From assembly GCA_937894565.1 (NCBI GenBank), contig CALBHK010000018.1, positions 14,188 to 78,187 on the forward strand: DNA of 64,000 bases, in the 5' to 3' direction. Of this stretch, positions 50,247-60,213 are shown piece after piece; position 1 is the stretch's first letter; every line of letters starts with the position of its first letter. Under the pieces are notes generated by a model that saw nothing but the letters and a program-made list of their open reading frames with translations, was not told where the DNA came from and made no database searches. The DNA is from an uncultured Chlamydiae bacterium. Its GTDB lineage: Bacteria > Chlamydiota > Chlamydiia > Chlamydiales > CALBHK01. The translations under genes were made by a program, and so were the position numbers.

Positions 50247-50279
50247 AAAGCCGGTAATTAAAAACTACCGGCTTTTTTT
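50247..50279 (+). terminator. First of two tandem terminators before the major tail gene
   Basis: AAAGCCGGTA (50247-50256) and TACCGGCTTT (50266-50275) form a perfect 10-bp stem followed by Ts. Confidence 0.85.
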
Positions 50280-50285
50280 ATAATT

Positions 50286-50316
50286 GGTCTTATGTCTTTG
50301 TCATAAGGCCTTTTTT
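50286..50316 (+). terminator. Second tandem terminator
   Basis: GGTCTTATG (50286-50294) and CATAAGGCC (50302-50310), one G-T pair, followed by six Ts. It lies between the first terminator and the major tail gene start at 50334. Confidence 0.8.
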
Positions 50317-50333
50317 ATTTTGTGAGGTAAAAA

Positions 50334-51275
50334 ATGGCAAAGATAATGCGGAATGTGGTGTTGTTGGCGAAGATTGAGGCTGGATCTCCTGGCACGGATT
50401 CTTTACCAGCGCAAGGCACAGATGCAATGCTGGCTCAGGTAACCAATCCGCAGCCTGTGGTTGCTGAATTCGTAGATAGAAATATTGTAAGGCCTTATTT
50501 CGGTAATTCAGGAAAGGTTCAAGTTTCAAGCCGATCAGAAATTGAAATTGAGGTAGAGCTCGCTTCTTCTGGCGCCGCTGGTACAAAACCCGCATGGAGT
50601 CCTTTGATGCAGGCTTGTGCCTTTGGTGAAACTAACGCTCCGGGCGTAAGCACTACATACGCTCCAGCTAGTACAAGTTTAAAAACTTGTTCTATTTATT
50701 ATTATCTAGACGGCTTATTGCATAAAATGCTTGGCTGTCGTGGTGATGTAACTCTTGAGTTAAGTGCAAAAGCGATTCCTATGCTTAAATTTAAGTTTAC
50801 TGGATTTTATCAAGCGCCAACCGATACATCGCTGCCTGCAAGTCCTGATTATACCAAATTCAAAGATCCATTTCCGGTAAACAAACTCAATACGCCAACC
50901 ATGACTGTTCACGGTATCACTGGCGCAGCTTCTAATTTTTCGATCCAGATGAATAATCAGATCGTTTATAGAAATATGATTGCAGTAGAGGCTGTAGATA
51001 TGATTGAACGCAAACCTTCTGGCTCGGTATCTATTGAAATGACGAGTGTTGCAAATAAAGCGTGGCATGAAGCTGTTCGTCTAGGTACTACTGGCGCTAT
51101 ACAAATGATTCATGGTGTAGGTGCTGGAAATATTATCCAAGTTGATGCGCCTAAAGTACAACTTACCGATCCTAGTTATGTGGATATTGATGGCGTGGCA
51201 ATGTTACAGCTTGGGCTACAGTTCCAACCTAACGGAAGCTCAGGAAATGATGAAATTTCTATCGTAGTTAAATAA
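50334..51275 (+). CDS. Major tail tube protein
   Basis: A 313-residue protein with NIVRPYFGNSGKVQVSSRSE, LLHKMLGCRGDVTLELSAKA and VSIEMTSVANKAWHE, beta-rich throughout. The position before the tail assembly chaperone and tape measure is diagnostic. It polymerises into the tail tube around the tape measure. A GAGG box lies before ATG. Confidence 0.8.
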   Translation: MAKIMRNVVLLAKIEAGSPGTDSLPAQGTDAMLAQVTNPQPVVAEFVDRNIVRPYFGNSGKVQVSSRSEIEIEVELASSGAAGTKPAWSPLMQACAFGETNAPGVSTTYAPASTSLKTCSIYYYLDGLLHKMLGCRGDVTLELSAKAIPMLKFKFTGFYQAPTDTSLPASPDYTKFKDPFPVNKLNTPTMTVHGITGAASNFSIQMNNQIVYRNMIAVEAVDMIERKPSGSVSIEMTSVANKAWHEAVRLGTTGAIQMIHGVGAGNIIQVDAPKVQLTDPSYVDIDGVAMLQLGLQFQPNGSSGNDEISIVVK

Positions 51276-51283
51276 GGCCATTT

Positions 51284-51610
51284 ATGACATTTAAAATCGC
51301 GTTGAATCCTACTTTTAAAGCAAGCGTTGAAGTCTTTACAAAGAACGAAAAAGGCTTGTTTGATAAATCCACGTTCTCGGCAATTTTTGAGCGCTTAGAT
51401 ACAAACGAAATCGAAGAGCTTAAGAAGTTACCGGCTGCTGATGTATTAAGACAAAAGCTGAAAGGCTGGGAAGGTTTGCTGGACGAAGATAATAAAGATG
51501 TGCCATTTTCACAAGTGGCTTTGGATTCTGTTCTGCAAATACCTGAAGCGGTTCTTGCATTACAAGAAGCTTACTGGACATCTATCTTTAAGCAACGCGA
51601 AAAAAACTAA
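51284..51610 (+). CDS. Tail assembly chaperone, short form (G-type)
   Basis: A 108-residue protein (TFKIALNPTFKASVEVFTKN start; LQIPEAVLALQEAYWTSIFK end) that stops at TAA 51608, directly after the heptamer A-AAA-AAC. It is the lambda gpG equivalent that coats the tape measure during tail assembly. The longer form is made by frameshifting. Confidence 0.85.
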   Translation: MTFKIALNPTFKASVEVFTKNEKGLFDKSTFSAIFERLDTNEIEELKKLPAADVLRQKLKGWEGLLDEDNKDVPFSQVALDSVLQIPEAVLALQEAYWTSIFKQREKN

Positions 51611-51978
51611 TTGCGGTTGCTCGCTACTGGGCGGGCGACCGTGGCAAGAAAACATTCGTTGATGATAACGTAATCGATGGCCTAGTGCGTATAGGTGCAC
51701 CACAAGAAATAATTGATTCAATGATTAATGGCATGAATTCAAAAGTTAATTACTGCGAAATATGGCCTGAAAACATTGAATCTTTCAATGTATTCATTTC
51801 ATTAACAACGCAGTGGATAGTGACTGGAATGGGTCATTACATGGGTATTAGATATCCTTCCATTGAATCAACCTTAAACCTGATGGGATTTAACAAAAAG
51901 CGTAAGGCTGAAATATTCGATGATATTCGAACGATGGAAGCTGCTGCTTTAGAAGTGATTAACGAACCTAAAAAATGA
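51284..51978 (+). CDS. Tail assembly chaperone, frameshifted long form (GT-type)
   Basis: A -1 shift at 51601-51607 continues the chain from 51607 as LIAVARYWAGDRGKKTF, then MINGMNSKVNYCEIWPENIE to the stop at 51978. The extension is open in the -1 frame from the slip site and has no good start codon of its own near the junction. In lambda the T part recruits the tail tube protein. It overlaps the tape measure start by 4 bp. Confidence 0.85.
51601..51607 (+). other. Programmed -1 ribosomal frameshift site A-AAA-AAC
   Basis: The heptamer AAAAAAC is in the correct phase (A, AAA, AAC) in the short chaperone frame and is followed immediately by TAA. The downstream frame fits a -1 slip. This is one of the most efficient slippery sequences in Gram-negative bacteria. 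Confidence 0.9.
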
Positions 51979-54900
51979 GCGCTCTTGGATCATTAGTTGT
52001 TAAGCTTGCGTTAGAACATGCTGAATATACGCAAGGCTTAAATAAATCTGAGCAAGCCGCGCTCGGATTCGCCAAGCGGATTCAAACAAGCTTTGATGAA
52101 GCTAGCGGTTCGGTTAATGAGTTCCTGGTTGATTCTGCTAAGAATGTCGCCGGTGTTGTTGCTGGATTCGCTGGCATTAATGCTGTTGTAGAGCGTACGC
52201 AGAAATCAATTGATATTCTGGCAAACATCAATGATGCGGTAGAAAAAACCGGGTCAAGCGCTGAGGATTTGTCTAGGATTGAACAAGCGACACGCGCGGT
52301 TGGTGAATCCTTTATTCCTGTTGAACAAGGTATCACCAGGTTAGCAAAAGGGCTGGCCAGTTTTGATGACGGATCGAACGAAGTATTTCGCGCATTAAAT
52401 GCAATCGGTGTTTCAGCGCGTGATACGACAGGCCAGCTAAGAACATCGGCTGAGGTATTTATCGATGTTACCAAGGCCTTGCAAAGCTACGAAGATGGTG
52501 CGAATAAAGTAGCGTTGGTCAACGCGTTATTTGGCAAGTCTGGTGCTGAGTTGATACCGGTTCTTAATGACATATCTTCTGGCGTTGACAAATTTACTGG
52601 TGTATCAGCTCAATCTGCTCAACGTGCTAATGCGTTTAATGATGCGATGGCCGAAATGGGATTATTGGTTGACAACGTCTACACTGGGTTTGCTGCTGAG
52701 TTATTGCCTACGCTGGTCAATGTTGTAACTACCATCAACGCAAATACGACTGCGTTCACATCGTTTCAGGTTGTTGGTTCTGGTGTTGGTGCTGTCCTTA
52801 AAGGTATTGCAATTGCTGGTTTTACGGTTGTCGATACATTTAAGCGATTAGGTAATGAAATCGGTGGACGCGCTGCGCAGTTGGCCGCATTTGCTAGTCT
52901 TGATTTTGAAGGCGCTAAATTCATCGGTAACGCCATTGCTGAAGATTCTGCAAAGGCTAAGGTTGAGTATGAGAAGTTTGTTAATACCATCCTTAACGGT
53001 GATAAAGCAATTAGTCAAACGGTAAGCAATGGCGGCCTTAAAAAGACACTAGATTTTGTTTCTAAAGTACCGGCTGAAACAACCAAGGCTATCGCTGCAA
53101 CCAAAGCGCAAGTGTCAGAAACACAACGTTTCATCGATTCGTTAAATAAGGAGGCTGCGCAGCTTGGCAAAACCACCTTTGAAATCAAACGTATGGAGGC
53201 GGCGAAGCTTGGTGTATTGGATGCAGCGGGACCGCTTATTAACAGAATTGAGAAAGAAACAGCAGCAGCAAAGCAGCTTGAAAGCCAGCTTGCTAGAGTC
53301 AAAAGCATAACCGAATCAGTGCAGACTGCTGATGAGCGCTTCGCAGAAACACAAAAAGAATTAAACCAACTGCTTAATATGCCACAAGGTGGATTAAGCA
53401 TGGAGACTTATAGCAGAGCTTTGCAAAAAGCACGCGATGAGTTAAGCAGAACCAAGAACACAGCTAAAGATAGCTTTGATTCTATCTCTCAGTTTGCGAT
53501 TCAGTCACAACGAAATATCCAAGACGCATTTAGTGATGGCTTATTCAAAGCGTTCGATGGCGATTTAAAAGGAATGGTCGAAGGCTTCAAGCGTGCTATT
53601 CAGCAAATGCTAGCGCAAGCTTTAAGCGCTGACATTCTTGGCGCGATCTTTAATAAACCAACTGGAAATTTAAACGCTTTATTTTCATCATTAAGCGGTG
53701 ACTCTGTTGGAAAGACCGGACAATCAAGTGTGTCTGGTATTGGCCTAGCAATAAAAGATGGTTTTGGTTCGCTAAGTAAATCATTTGCCAGCTTATTCAC
53801 ATCAAGGAACATTGCGCTTGGTACTGGCGTCGGTGGATTAGGCGGTGCTGGTTCAGCGTTAGCAAATGGCGTTGGTGCTGGAACATCATTAAGTGCTTCT
53901 GGTTTTGGCGCTTCATTTGCATCTGCTGCTGCTCCTTTGTTGGCGGCTGCTGTAGCAACTTCTGTTTTTCGTGGATTGGCCGGTGATAAAAAGTTAGGCG
54001 GTGGATTCGGTAAGGCAATCAATGCTGTAGGAAATATTCCTATTCTTGGCGACTTTTTGCCTATTGTTCCATTGCTTAATGGCTTATTTGGCCGCGGTCC
54101 GCTTAAACAAAAAGAAACCAATCTAATTGGTAACTTTACGTCTAATGACTTTCAAGGCATTACATCAACTAAGTTTAAAGCACAAGGCGGGTTACTGGTT
54201 AGTGACAAGGTAGAACGTGTCAAGATCGATACTGACACCGGCAAAACTATCGATGAATTTACCGGCAAGCTAGATAAATTTGCTCAAGAAATGAGCAAAG
54301 CATCGAAAGAGATCGGCTTGTTCTTAGATACTAGCATAAAAGGTATCTCTAGTTCATTTCGCGAAATATCCAACAATCTAGGCCTAAGTACATCAGCAAT
54401 CGATAACTTCTCAGCAAGCATCAATATTGCCACAGAAAAAGGAAAAGGCTTTACGGATGAACAACTAGCTGAAGAGATAGGCAAGATCAGCGATAAGATG
54501 GCGCTTGAGTTAATGCCATCACTTGAAGGGATTGGAAAGGCTGGCGAGTCTGCTTCTGATACGTTACGCCGAATCAATAACGAATTTAACGCACTGCAAA
54601 GCGTAGGAATAACGTTAGGGGCAACATTACAACAGACCAAGGCATTTTTATCAGATGTTTCATTTGAGGCGCGTACGGCGTTTGTGGATGCGTCAGGCGG
54701 TATTGAGGCATTAAGCGCTAAAACTTCTTTCTTTATAGATAACTTTTTAACTGCTGAAGAAAAGTTAGCGCCGGTTGTTGAGACGGTAACGAAAGAACTT
54801 AATAAGCTTGGCGTAGGATTTGTAGACACAAACGAAGAATTTAAAAAGCTTGTACAGTCTCAAGACTTGACTACAGAAGCTGGTCAAAAAATGTACAACG

Positions 54901-56819
54901 CTTTGTTAGATATTGCGCCACAGTTTAAACAGATCACCGATGCAACCGGCAACCTAGGAATAACAATTGAATCTGTTACGCAACAAATAAACAAAGCAAC
55001 AGAAGAGCAGATCCGTATTGCTACAAGACGTTCTGAACTTGAGGCGCGTGATCGCAAGAAACTAGCACAAGCAACTGAATTAAAAACACAGCAAGAAGCA
55101 CAAGATCAGTTAAGAGAATCTGCTATATCTTTACGTGATGCTTTATTGCGTGCTGGTGATGCTGGTGCCTTATTAGCAAATGAATTTACCGTTAAAAATC
55201 CTAGTATTAACAAAGATGCGAATATAGCTACTGAAATAGCCAAGGCTAACGCTTCTTTATCGGTTGGCTTAATTAATGAACTATCTAGTATCGCGTTAGA
55301 AGTTAATGACGTTCAGACAGTTATCTCTAAACTTGCTAGAAATGTAACGTCATCTCAAGTCGTTGCTCCTATTGCTGCTGAAATTAGAGAATCAATTTTA
55401 AGCGGTGTTGATGGTTTTGCTGATGCGGTTAGAGATGGTAACAAATCAAGCAATACTGCATTAACTGCTATCAGTAAATCTATTAATGGTTTAGTAGATA
55501 ATCTAGCCAACACACGAGCACGCAGTCCGTTAGATCGATTAGGACAAGGCATTGCAGAAGTTCTAGGCTCTAGAAATCAGTTAAGAAGCGCACGTGCTAC
55601 TGATTCGATAGATGGAAAGGTACAGTTTGGCTCTGATGTAATCGCTTACGCTAAAGCAATTAGTTCCTTAAATAAAGAATACGATAAAGGCACGATAAGC
55701 GCTGAACAACAAGCGCAAGCGTTAGAAGGTCTAAGACGTGCGATGGGCAGCAATGCTGATCTTCTGAATGATACAGCTGGCCAGATGGACCGCATCAAGA
55801 AAGCCAGCCTTGATCTTGCTAAATCAGGTTTGAATAGTATCGGCTTCTATTTCGGTCAGATATCTAAGAAAGCTAAAGAACTAAACCAGGAAGCGGTTGA
55901 ATTGCAAACACCGCTAGGCAAAGCAAGCGAAGCGATAGGCAGATTTAAATCTGCTGCGTTTGTATTTGGTGAATCTGTCAAAGCGATTCGTGACGGCCTA
56001 GAAGATTTTCAACCTACAACACTAAGTCAATTAAGCCGTGCTGGCGGTCAAGTCAGTAAGGCTAGCATTGTATCTGAAGCTGCTGGTATTGCTTCAAGAT
56101 TAATTAATACACGCAGCGGATCAGAAGCACAACAAAGAATATCATCTGATGCGATCTTCACGGGTAAAAATGCGCGCGATCTTAGTCTTTTAATTGATGG
56201 TATAGAAGCCTTTGACGCTGAATCACTGGAAAGATCATTTACGCGAATTTCTAACGCGCTAGGCAAGAATCAAATCAATGAAGCGCAGTTTGCTAAGTTA
56301 TTCAACATTGCTTTAGATAGTTTTGAAGGTCTTGGAGATGGTGCAGACAATGCGATAGATGGCTTAACGTTATTGGGTAGATCGGCTAAGAATGTAGCGG
56401 ATAGTCTGCTTATCGATAGAAAGTTTACAACGCTAAATCCACAGCAACAGCTTAAAGAAGCAGAGCGCCAATTTAATGATGTGATTACACGCGCAAAGTC
56501 TGGTGATAAGTCTGCTGCAGGTCAGTTAGATGACGCCGCAAAAACGCTTTTAGATACTGGACAGATCGCGTTATCGAATCAAACTGATTTATTTACATTC
56601 GTGCAAGCAAGATTGCGTGAAGTTAATACCGATGGTCAGCGTGAGCGTTTAGAAGTTAATGCAAGCATTTTAAAGCAGCTTGAAACAATGAATAAGCGTT
56701 TAGACGATCAGCAGAAAATAAACACGCAGATCACGGCGCAAGTTGCAAGTATTAATCTTAGATCGGTAGAAACGCTTGAGCGCTGGGAGAAAATCGGTAT
56801 GCCAGCAACTAGGACGTAA
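51975..56819 (+). CDS. Tape measure protein
   Basis: A 1614-residue protein, mostly helical. The N-terminal part (LGSLVVKLALEHAEYTQGLN) resembles the prophage tail length protein start, a hydrophobic Gly/Ala-rich zone lies near residues 600-680 (VGGLGGAGSALANGVGAGT), and a long helical C-terminal part ends in a coiled coil (LKQLETMNKRLDDQQKINTQ). Length sets tail length, which at roughly 1.5 angstrom per residue suggests a tail of around 240 nm. It overlaps the GT form by 4 bp. Confidence 0.9.
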   Translation: MSALGSLVVKLALEHAEYTQGLNKSEQAALGFAKRIQTSFDEASGSVNEFLVDSAKNVAGVVAGFAGINAVVERTQKSIDILANINDAVEKTGSSAEDLSRIEQATRAVGESFIPVEQGITRLAKGLASFDDGSNEVFRALNAIGVSARDTTGQLRTSAEVFIDVTKALQSYEDGANKVALVNALFGKSGAELIPVLNDISSGVDKFTGVSAQSAQRANAFNDAMAEMGLLVDNVYTGFAAELLPTLVNVVTTINANTTAFTSFQVVGSGVGAVLKGIAIAGFTVVDTFKRLGNEIGGRAAQLAAFASLDFEGAKFIGNAIAEDSAKAKVEYEKFVNTILNGDKAISQTVSNGGLKKTLDFVSKVPAETTKAIAATKAQVSETQRFIDSLNKEAAQLGKTTFEIKRMEAAKLGVLDAAGPLINRIEKETAAAKQLESQLARVKSITESVQTADERFAETQKELNQLLNMPQGGLSMETYSRALQKARDELSRTKNTAKDSFDSISQFAIQSQRNIQDAFSDGLFKAFDGDLKGMVEGFKRAIQQMLAQALSADILGAIFNKPTGNLNALFSSLSGDSVGKTGQSSVSGIGLAIKDGFGSLSKSFASLFTSRNIALGTGVGGLGGAGSALANGVGAGTSLSASGFGASFASAAAPLLAAAVATSVFRGLAGDKKLGGGFGKAINAVGNIPILGDFLPIVPLLNGLFGRGPLKQKETNLIGNFTSNDFQGITSTKFKAQGGLLVSDKVERVKIDTDTGKTIDEFTGKLDKFAQEMSKASKEIGLFLDTSIKGISSSFREISNNLGLSTSAIDNFSASINIATEKGKGFTDEQLAEEIGKISDKMALELMPSLEGIGKAGESASDTLRRINNEFNALQSVGITLGATLQQTKAFLSDVSFEARTAFVDASGGIEALSAKTSFFIDNFLTAEEKLAPVVETVTKELNKLGVGFVDTNEEFKKLVQSQDLTTEAGQKMYNALLDIAPQFKQITDATGNLGITIESVTQQINKATEEQIRIATRRSELEARDRKKLAQATELKTQQEAQDQLRESAISLRDALLRAGDAGALLANEFTVKNPSINKDANIATEIAKANASLSVGLINELSSIALEVNDVQTVISKLARNVTSSQVVAPIAAEIRESILSGVDGFADAVRDGNKSSNTALTAISKSINGLVDNLANTRARSPLDRLGQGIAEVLGSRNQLRSARATDSIDGKVQFGSDVIAYAKAISSLNKEYDKGTISAEQQAQALEGLRRAMGSNADLLNDTAGQMDRIKKASLDLAKSGLNSIGFYFGQISKKAKELNQEAVELQTPLGKASEAIGRFKSAAFVFGESVKAIRDGLEDFQPTTLSQLSRAGGQVSKASIVSEAAGIASRLINTRSGSEAQQRISSDAIFTGKNARDLSLLIDGIEAFDAESLERSFTRISNALGKNQINEAQFAKLFNIALDSFEGLGDGADNAIDGLTLLGRSAKNVADSLLIDRKFTTLNPQQQLKEAERQFNDVITRAKSGDKSAAGQLDDAAKTLLDTGQIALSNQTDLFTFVQARLREVNTDGQRERLEVNASILKQLETMNKRLDDQQKINTQITAQVASINLRSVETLERWEKIGMPATRT

Positions 56820-56821
56820 CT

Positions 56822-57718
56822 ATGTACATCTTGAATCCTGTTGATATTACGCCAGCGATGGTGACATCGACCAATGTTCCTATTACAGATTTTGCCGCGT
56901 GGAATGCCGCAACCAGCTACACCGTTGGAACTAAGGTAATTCGGACTACTACGAATAAGATTTATAGAAATCTTATTGCTGGAGTGAATGCAACTTTGCC
57001 TGAAAACGACTCTACAAGATGGTTCGATGAAGGCTATGTTAACGCTTACAAGATGATTGATTCATTATCATCGACTCAGACATCACAAGTTAATAATATT
57101 ATTTTCACGGTTGCTGCAGGTCAGCGGATTAGTTCTTTGGCTTTTATTAATCTGGTTGGTGAAGAGTTACGTATTCTAGCTACAGACAATGGCGCCACAA
57201 CAATCTACGACAAGACTATAACGCTTGATTCTTCTCAAGTCATTAGTTATTACGACTGGTTTTTTGAGCCTTTTGTACAAAAGCCTGATCATGTTGAGCT
57301 AGATTTTCCTGAGACCATTTCTAATCCAGTCATCACTATCACGTTATCTGGTTCTGGCACGGTTAAGATGGGCCGGTTCGCTTGTGCTAAAGCTTACGAA
57401 ATCGGGGAGCTTCAATTCGGTGCGGGAATTAGCATAAAAGATTATTCAGTAAAAACGACTGATGTTAATAACGTTGTGTCATTGACTAAAAAAGACAACG
57501 TTAAGCTGATGTCTTTCAAGCTTGAAATAGGTCAATCAGAAACAAATAGAATTAATAAGTTACTTCGTCAACTGCTTTCAATTCCGTGTGTCTTTGTTGG
57601 CGTTTCTTCAGAAACCTATGAATACACAATCGCGCATGGATTCTTCCAAAACTTTCGTGTTGTACTTTCTTTTCCTACGCTCAATTACTGTGAGCTAGAT
57701 ATCGAGGAGCTAATTTAA
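56822..57718 (+). CDS. Distal tail/minor tail protein, 298 aa
   Basis: The first 70 residues hold a chitin-binding-like or fibronectin-like AAWNAATSYTVGTKVIRTTT segment, and the rest is beta-rich with FRVVLSFPTLNYCELDIEEL at the end. It directly follows the tape measure, as tail-tip components do. No NlpC or gpJ-like tip protein follows, so the tip is a reduced type. Confidence 0.6.
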   Translation: MYILNPVDITPAMVTSTNVPITDFAAWNAATSYTVGTKVIRTTTNKIYRNLIAGVNATLPENDSTRWFDEGYVNAYKMIDSLSSTQTSQVNNIIFTVAAGQRISSLAFINLVGEELRILATDNGATTIYDKTITLDSSQVISYYDWFFEPFVQKPDHVELDFPETISNPVITITLSGSGTVKMGRFACAKAYEIGELQFGAGISIKDYSVKTTDVNNVVSLTKKDNVKLMSFKLEIGQSETNRINKLLRQLLSIPCVFVGVSSETYEYTIAHGFFQNFRVVLSFPTLNYCELDIEELI

Positions 57719-58524
57719 TGGCTATTACATCAGTTGATCCATCACCAGGTAAGCTTGATCCATCCTTTCCAGCTTATGTAGATGCATTCTTTGAAACAAA
57801 TTTTCCTAGGCTTATCGATGAATTAAATGAGACCGTTGTCGGATTCAACAATGGTTCATTTACTGGAACCAGCACTTCATCTGTATCAATCGATGGAGCG
57901 CTAGGAAAAACATTTGTTACTCAAGCTGGTCTGTCATTTCAGAAAGGCATGTATGTAAGTATCATATCAATAGCAACTGCTGACACAAGCAACCGCATGG
58001 TTGCTATAGTCAGGTCATATAGCGGTACTTCGTTAGTTGTTGATCCAATATCATTCGCAGGGACTGGGCCAATCTCAAATTGGCGAATTAGTATAGTGCC
58101 TCCAGCTTCGACCGCAATAACAAAAAGCGAAGTAAGGTATGAAACTGGCGCTGGATATGGGACAACAAATACATTCATCCGTAACTTTGGGACGGCGGAA
58201 ATAAATACTGGCACGGCCATTGCTGGTGTTTTAAGTCCAACAAATGGAGCTAGTTTCGAGATAAAAACAACCGGTGTTTATTGTGTGACTTATCACGAGC
58301 CTGCGGGGACGATACAGCTTCACATATCAAAAAATGCGGCATCTCTTATTGCGGCTCCTGCGGTTGGAGATAGGCTTTGTTCTGCTCCAGCAGCATCTAC
58401 CGGAACAATAAGTTTTACTGGAACTATTGCTGCGGGTACTTTTCTTAGAGCGCATCCGCAAACGACTGGATTAACGTCTACTACTGGCGCTTATTTTCAA
58501 ATTGTTAAACTTGATGTGGGTTAA
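57718..58524 (+). CDS. Tail tip/fibre protein with C-terminal C1q-like region, 268 aa
   Basis: A beta-rich protein. The C-terminal half (FEIKTTGVYCVTYHEPAGTI, LHISKNAASLIAAPAVGDRL, TGTIAAGTFLRAHPQT) resembles the jelly-roll of C1q/TNF-like phage tips, which often bind the receptor. Linked to its neighbours by 1-bp and 2-bp spacing. Confidence 0.55.
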   Translation: MAITSVDPSPGKLDPSFPAYVDAFFETNFPRLIDELNETVVGFNNGSFTGTSTSSVSIDGALGKTFVTQAGLSFQKGMYVSIISIATADTSNRMVAIVRSYSGTSLVVDPISFAGTGPISNWRISIVPPASTAITKSEVRYETGAGYGTTNTFIRNFGTAEINTGTAIAGVLSPTNGASFEIKTTGVYCVTYHEPAGTIQLHISKNAASLIAAPAVGDRLCSAPAASTGTISFTGTIAAGTFLRAHPQTTGLTSTTGAYFQIVKLDVG

Positions 58525-58526
58525 CT

Positions 58527-59042
58527 ATGGCTAATTACAATGTCATAGTAAACAAAACAAGCGGCGAACAAGTTGTTTATGTAATTGAAGAAAGCGGTTC
58601 TTATACGCTTGGTAGCGACACATTAGTCTGGGATGAGTTAGTTGATGGCGAAGCGATTAATGATGTCGGTACGCCTTGGACCGATGCGCAGATACAAGCA
58701 AACATTGGAAAATTTACAAGGCAGACATCACCATCTTTACATCTATTAAGCGGTAGTTATATTGCTGGACACCTTGCTGCTATTGAGGCCGCTTACGACA
58801 AGATTATAAGAACGTGGCAACTTAAGTTTGAGTTGCATAGCCAAAGCCTTTTGACAACGATCGATAGCGCTGTTACGTCTACTTATGCTACATCTCCAAT
58901 GAATAAAGTGAGATGGGAGAATAAAAAGAACGTTAAAGCGCGTGGCAATATATGGGACATAATAAAAACAGAAATGTCATATACCGATGCTCAGATGATT
59001 AGTCTGTGGGATGCTGCTGAGTTGTGGGATGAAAGCGAATAA
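58527..59042 (+). CDS. Tail-fibre-associated protein, paralogue of next gene, 171 aa
   Basis: The N-terminal part is beta-rich. The C-terminal SAVTSTYATSPMNKVRWENK module, followed by RGNIWDIIKTEMSYT, is repeated in the next gene (SAIEATYATTPLNKIRWEQK). Proteins with this end are common as tail-fibre assembly or tip accessories. Ends in the start of the next gene (TAATG). Confidence 0.55.
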   Translation: MANYNVIVNKTSGEQVVYVIEESGSYTLGSDTLVWDELVDGEAINDVGTPWTDAQIQANIGKFTRQTSPSLHLLSGSYIAGHLAAIEAAYDKIIRTWQLKFELHSQSLLTTIDSAVTSTYATSPMNKVRWENKKNVKARGNIWDIIKTEMSYTDAQMISLWDAAELWDESE

Positions 59043-59659
59043 TGGCTAATAATATTATTTTATATAACACCGCAGAAGGGAAGCAGGAAGCTGTCGGTTT
59101 CAACATTCAGTTTTCAGTACCGTCTGGTGCAAGCATTATCTGGAATACGGTAACTCATGGTCCGATCAGATTTGTTGATGAAGGATTATTAGAGAATGAT
59201 GGAATATATCAATACGATACGCCATCAGATGGTAATTCTATTATATCCGGTCAAGTTGGGATGTGGGTCAAGCGGCATGGCACAAACGCATCAGGACAGC
59301 TTGGAACCATTCCTTATATTAGTGGTTATGTTGCAGATTCTTTTGACTATATTCCTTCGCATTGGCAATGGCTGCTTGATCACCATCGTAAAACAGTAAG
59401 TTTATACGCACTAAAAGGTTGGCTATATCAAATGCCTGGGTCAATTTATGCTGATGTAAATAGTGCGATAGAAGCCACATACGCAACCACACCGCTTAAC
59501 AAAATCCGCTGGGAACAAAAAGAATTTGTACCGTTTGGCGGCGTGATTTTTAACATTGTAATGCAATACATAAACGAAACTAATTTTGAAGTTTTTATGC
59601 GGTTTGATAGCTGGCTGGACCGTGATTACAACGATGGTAATGAAGATGACTTGATTTAG
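59042..59659 (+). CDS. Tail-fibre-associated protein, 205 aa
   Basis: The N-terminal region (GKQEAVGFNIQFSVPSGASI) differs from the previous gene, but the C-terminal module (YATTPLNKIRWEQKEFVPFG) is shared. Duplication with a variable front half suggests a host-range role. Function inferred from location. Confidence 0.5.
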   Translation: MANNIILYNTAEGKQEAVGFNIQFSVPSGASIIWNTVTHGPIRFVDEGLLENDGIYQYDTPSDGNSIISGQVGMWVKRHGTNASGQLGTIPYISGYVADSFDYIPSHWQWLLDHHRKTVSLYALKGWLYQMPGSIYADVNSAIEATYATTPLNKIRWEQKEFVPFGGVIFNIVMQYINETNFEVFMRFDSWLDRDYNDGNEDDLI

Positions 59660-59670
59660 ATTGAGGACAT

Positions 59671-59913
59671 ATGAACATATTTAACGAATTCGAAAAAGCA
59701 AAGCAGACGATTCAAAAAAGCAATGTATTTGATATTAAAGAAGTTGCTGAAAGTGAAATAAATAAGCTTATCAAAGTTGCTGAGGATTACTTAGTTACAG
59801 AACAAGAAGAATTTAAACAAGGCAAAGATAATGATTTTGCGATCATTGTTTTTTGTGCCGGTCTTGTTTCTGGTGCGCTGCTTGGCGTGATTTTTTCACT
59901 TCTATTCTTTTAA
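59671..59913 (+). CDS. Membrane-anchored helical protein, 80 aa (holin-like candidate)
   Basis: A charged helical N-terminal part and a C-terminal transmembrane helix (IVFCAGLVSGALLGVIFSLL). Class III-like tail-anchored topology. It opens the lysis region. Confidence 0.5.
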   Translation: MNIFNEFEKAKQTIQKSNVFDIKEVAESEINKLIKVAEDYLVTEQEEFKQGKDNDFAIIVFCAGLVSGALLGVIFSLLFF

Positions 59914-59915
59914 AT

Positions 59916-60209
59916 ATGGAAAGACGAACTGGATTAGAACGGCGTAGAGATTCAGACTCATGTCCGCTGAGTCCTGAGTGTGCTGATAAGTTAATTAAAG
60001 GTCATGAAGTGCTTTTAAATAGAGTTGAGATAATGGAAAAGCAACTTTCAGAAATTCATGATCGATTTGTACAAGCAAAAGGTTTCATGTCAGGCATGCG
60101 ACTTGGCGCTGCTTCTGTGTTCTTCTTGCTTGCGTCATTCATTATTATGCTTTATGGCGTTTTGTCCGGAAAAATATCACTCAAAGACCTAATAACGAGT
60201 CTTTTTTAG
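59916..60209 (+). CDS. Membrane protein, 97 aa (holin-like/lysis accessory)
   Basis: Starts at ATG 59916 (an upstream in-frame start inside the previous gene is less likely). The N-terminus is polar with a TGLERRRDSDSCPLSPECAD motif, followed by a coiled coil and one transmembrane helix (LGAASVFFLLASFIIMLYGV). It resembles small membrane proteins next to endolysins. Role uncertain. Confidence 0.55.
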   Translation: MERRTGLERRRDSDSCPLSPECADKLIKGHEVLLNRVEIMEKQLSEIHDRFVQAKGFMSGMRLGAASVFFLLASFIIMLYGVLSGKISLKDLITSLF

Positions 60210-60213
60210 TATA

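Noticed and set aside
53600..54121. Minus-strand 173-aa frame under the tape measure gene
   Set aside because: It is a codon-bias shadow in a Gly/Ala-rich zone without ribosome-binding site or motif.
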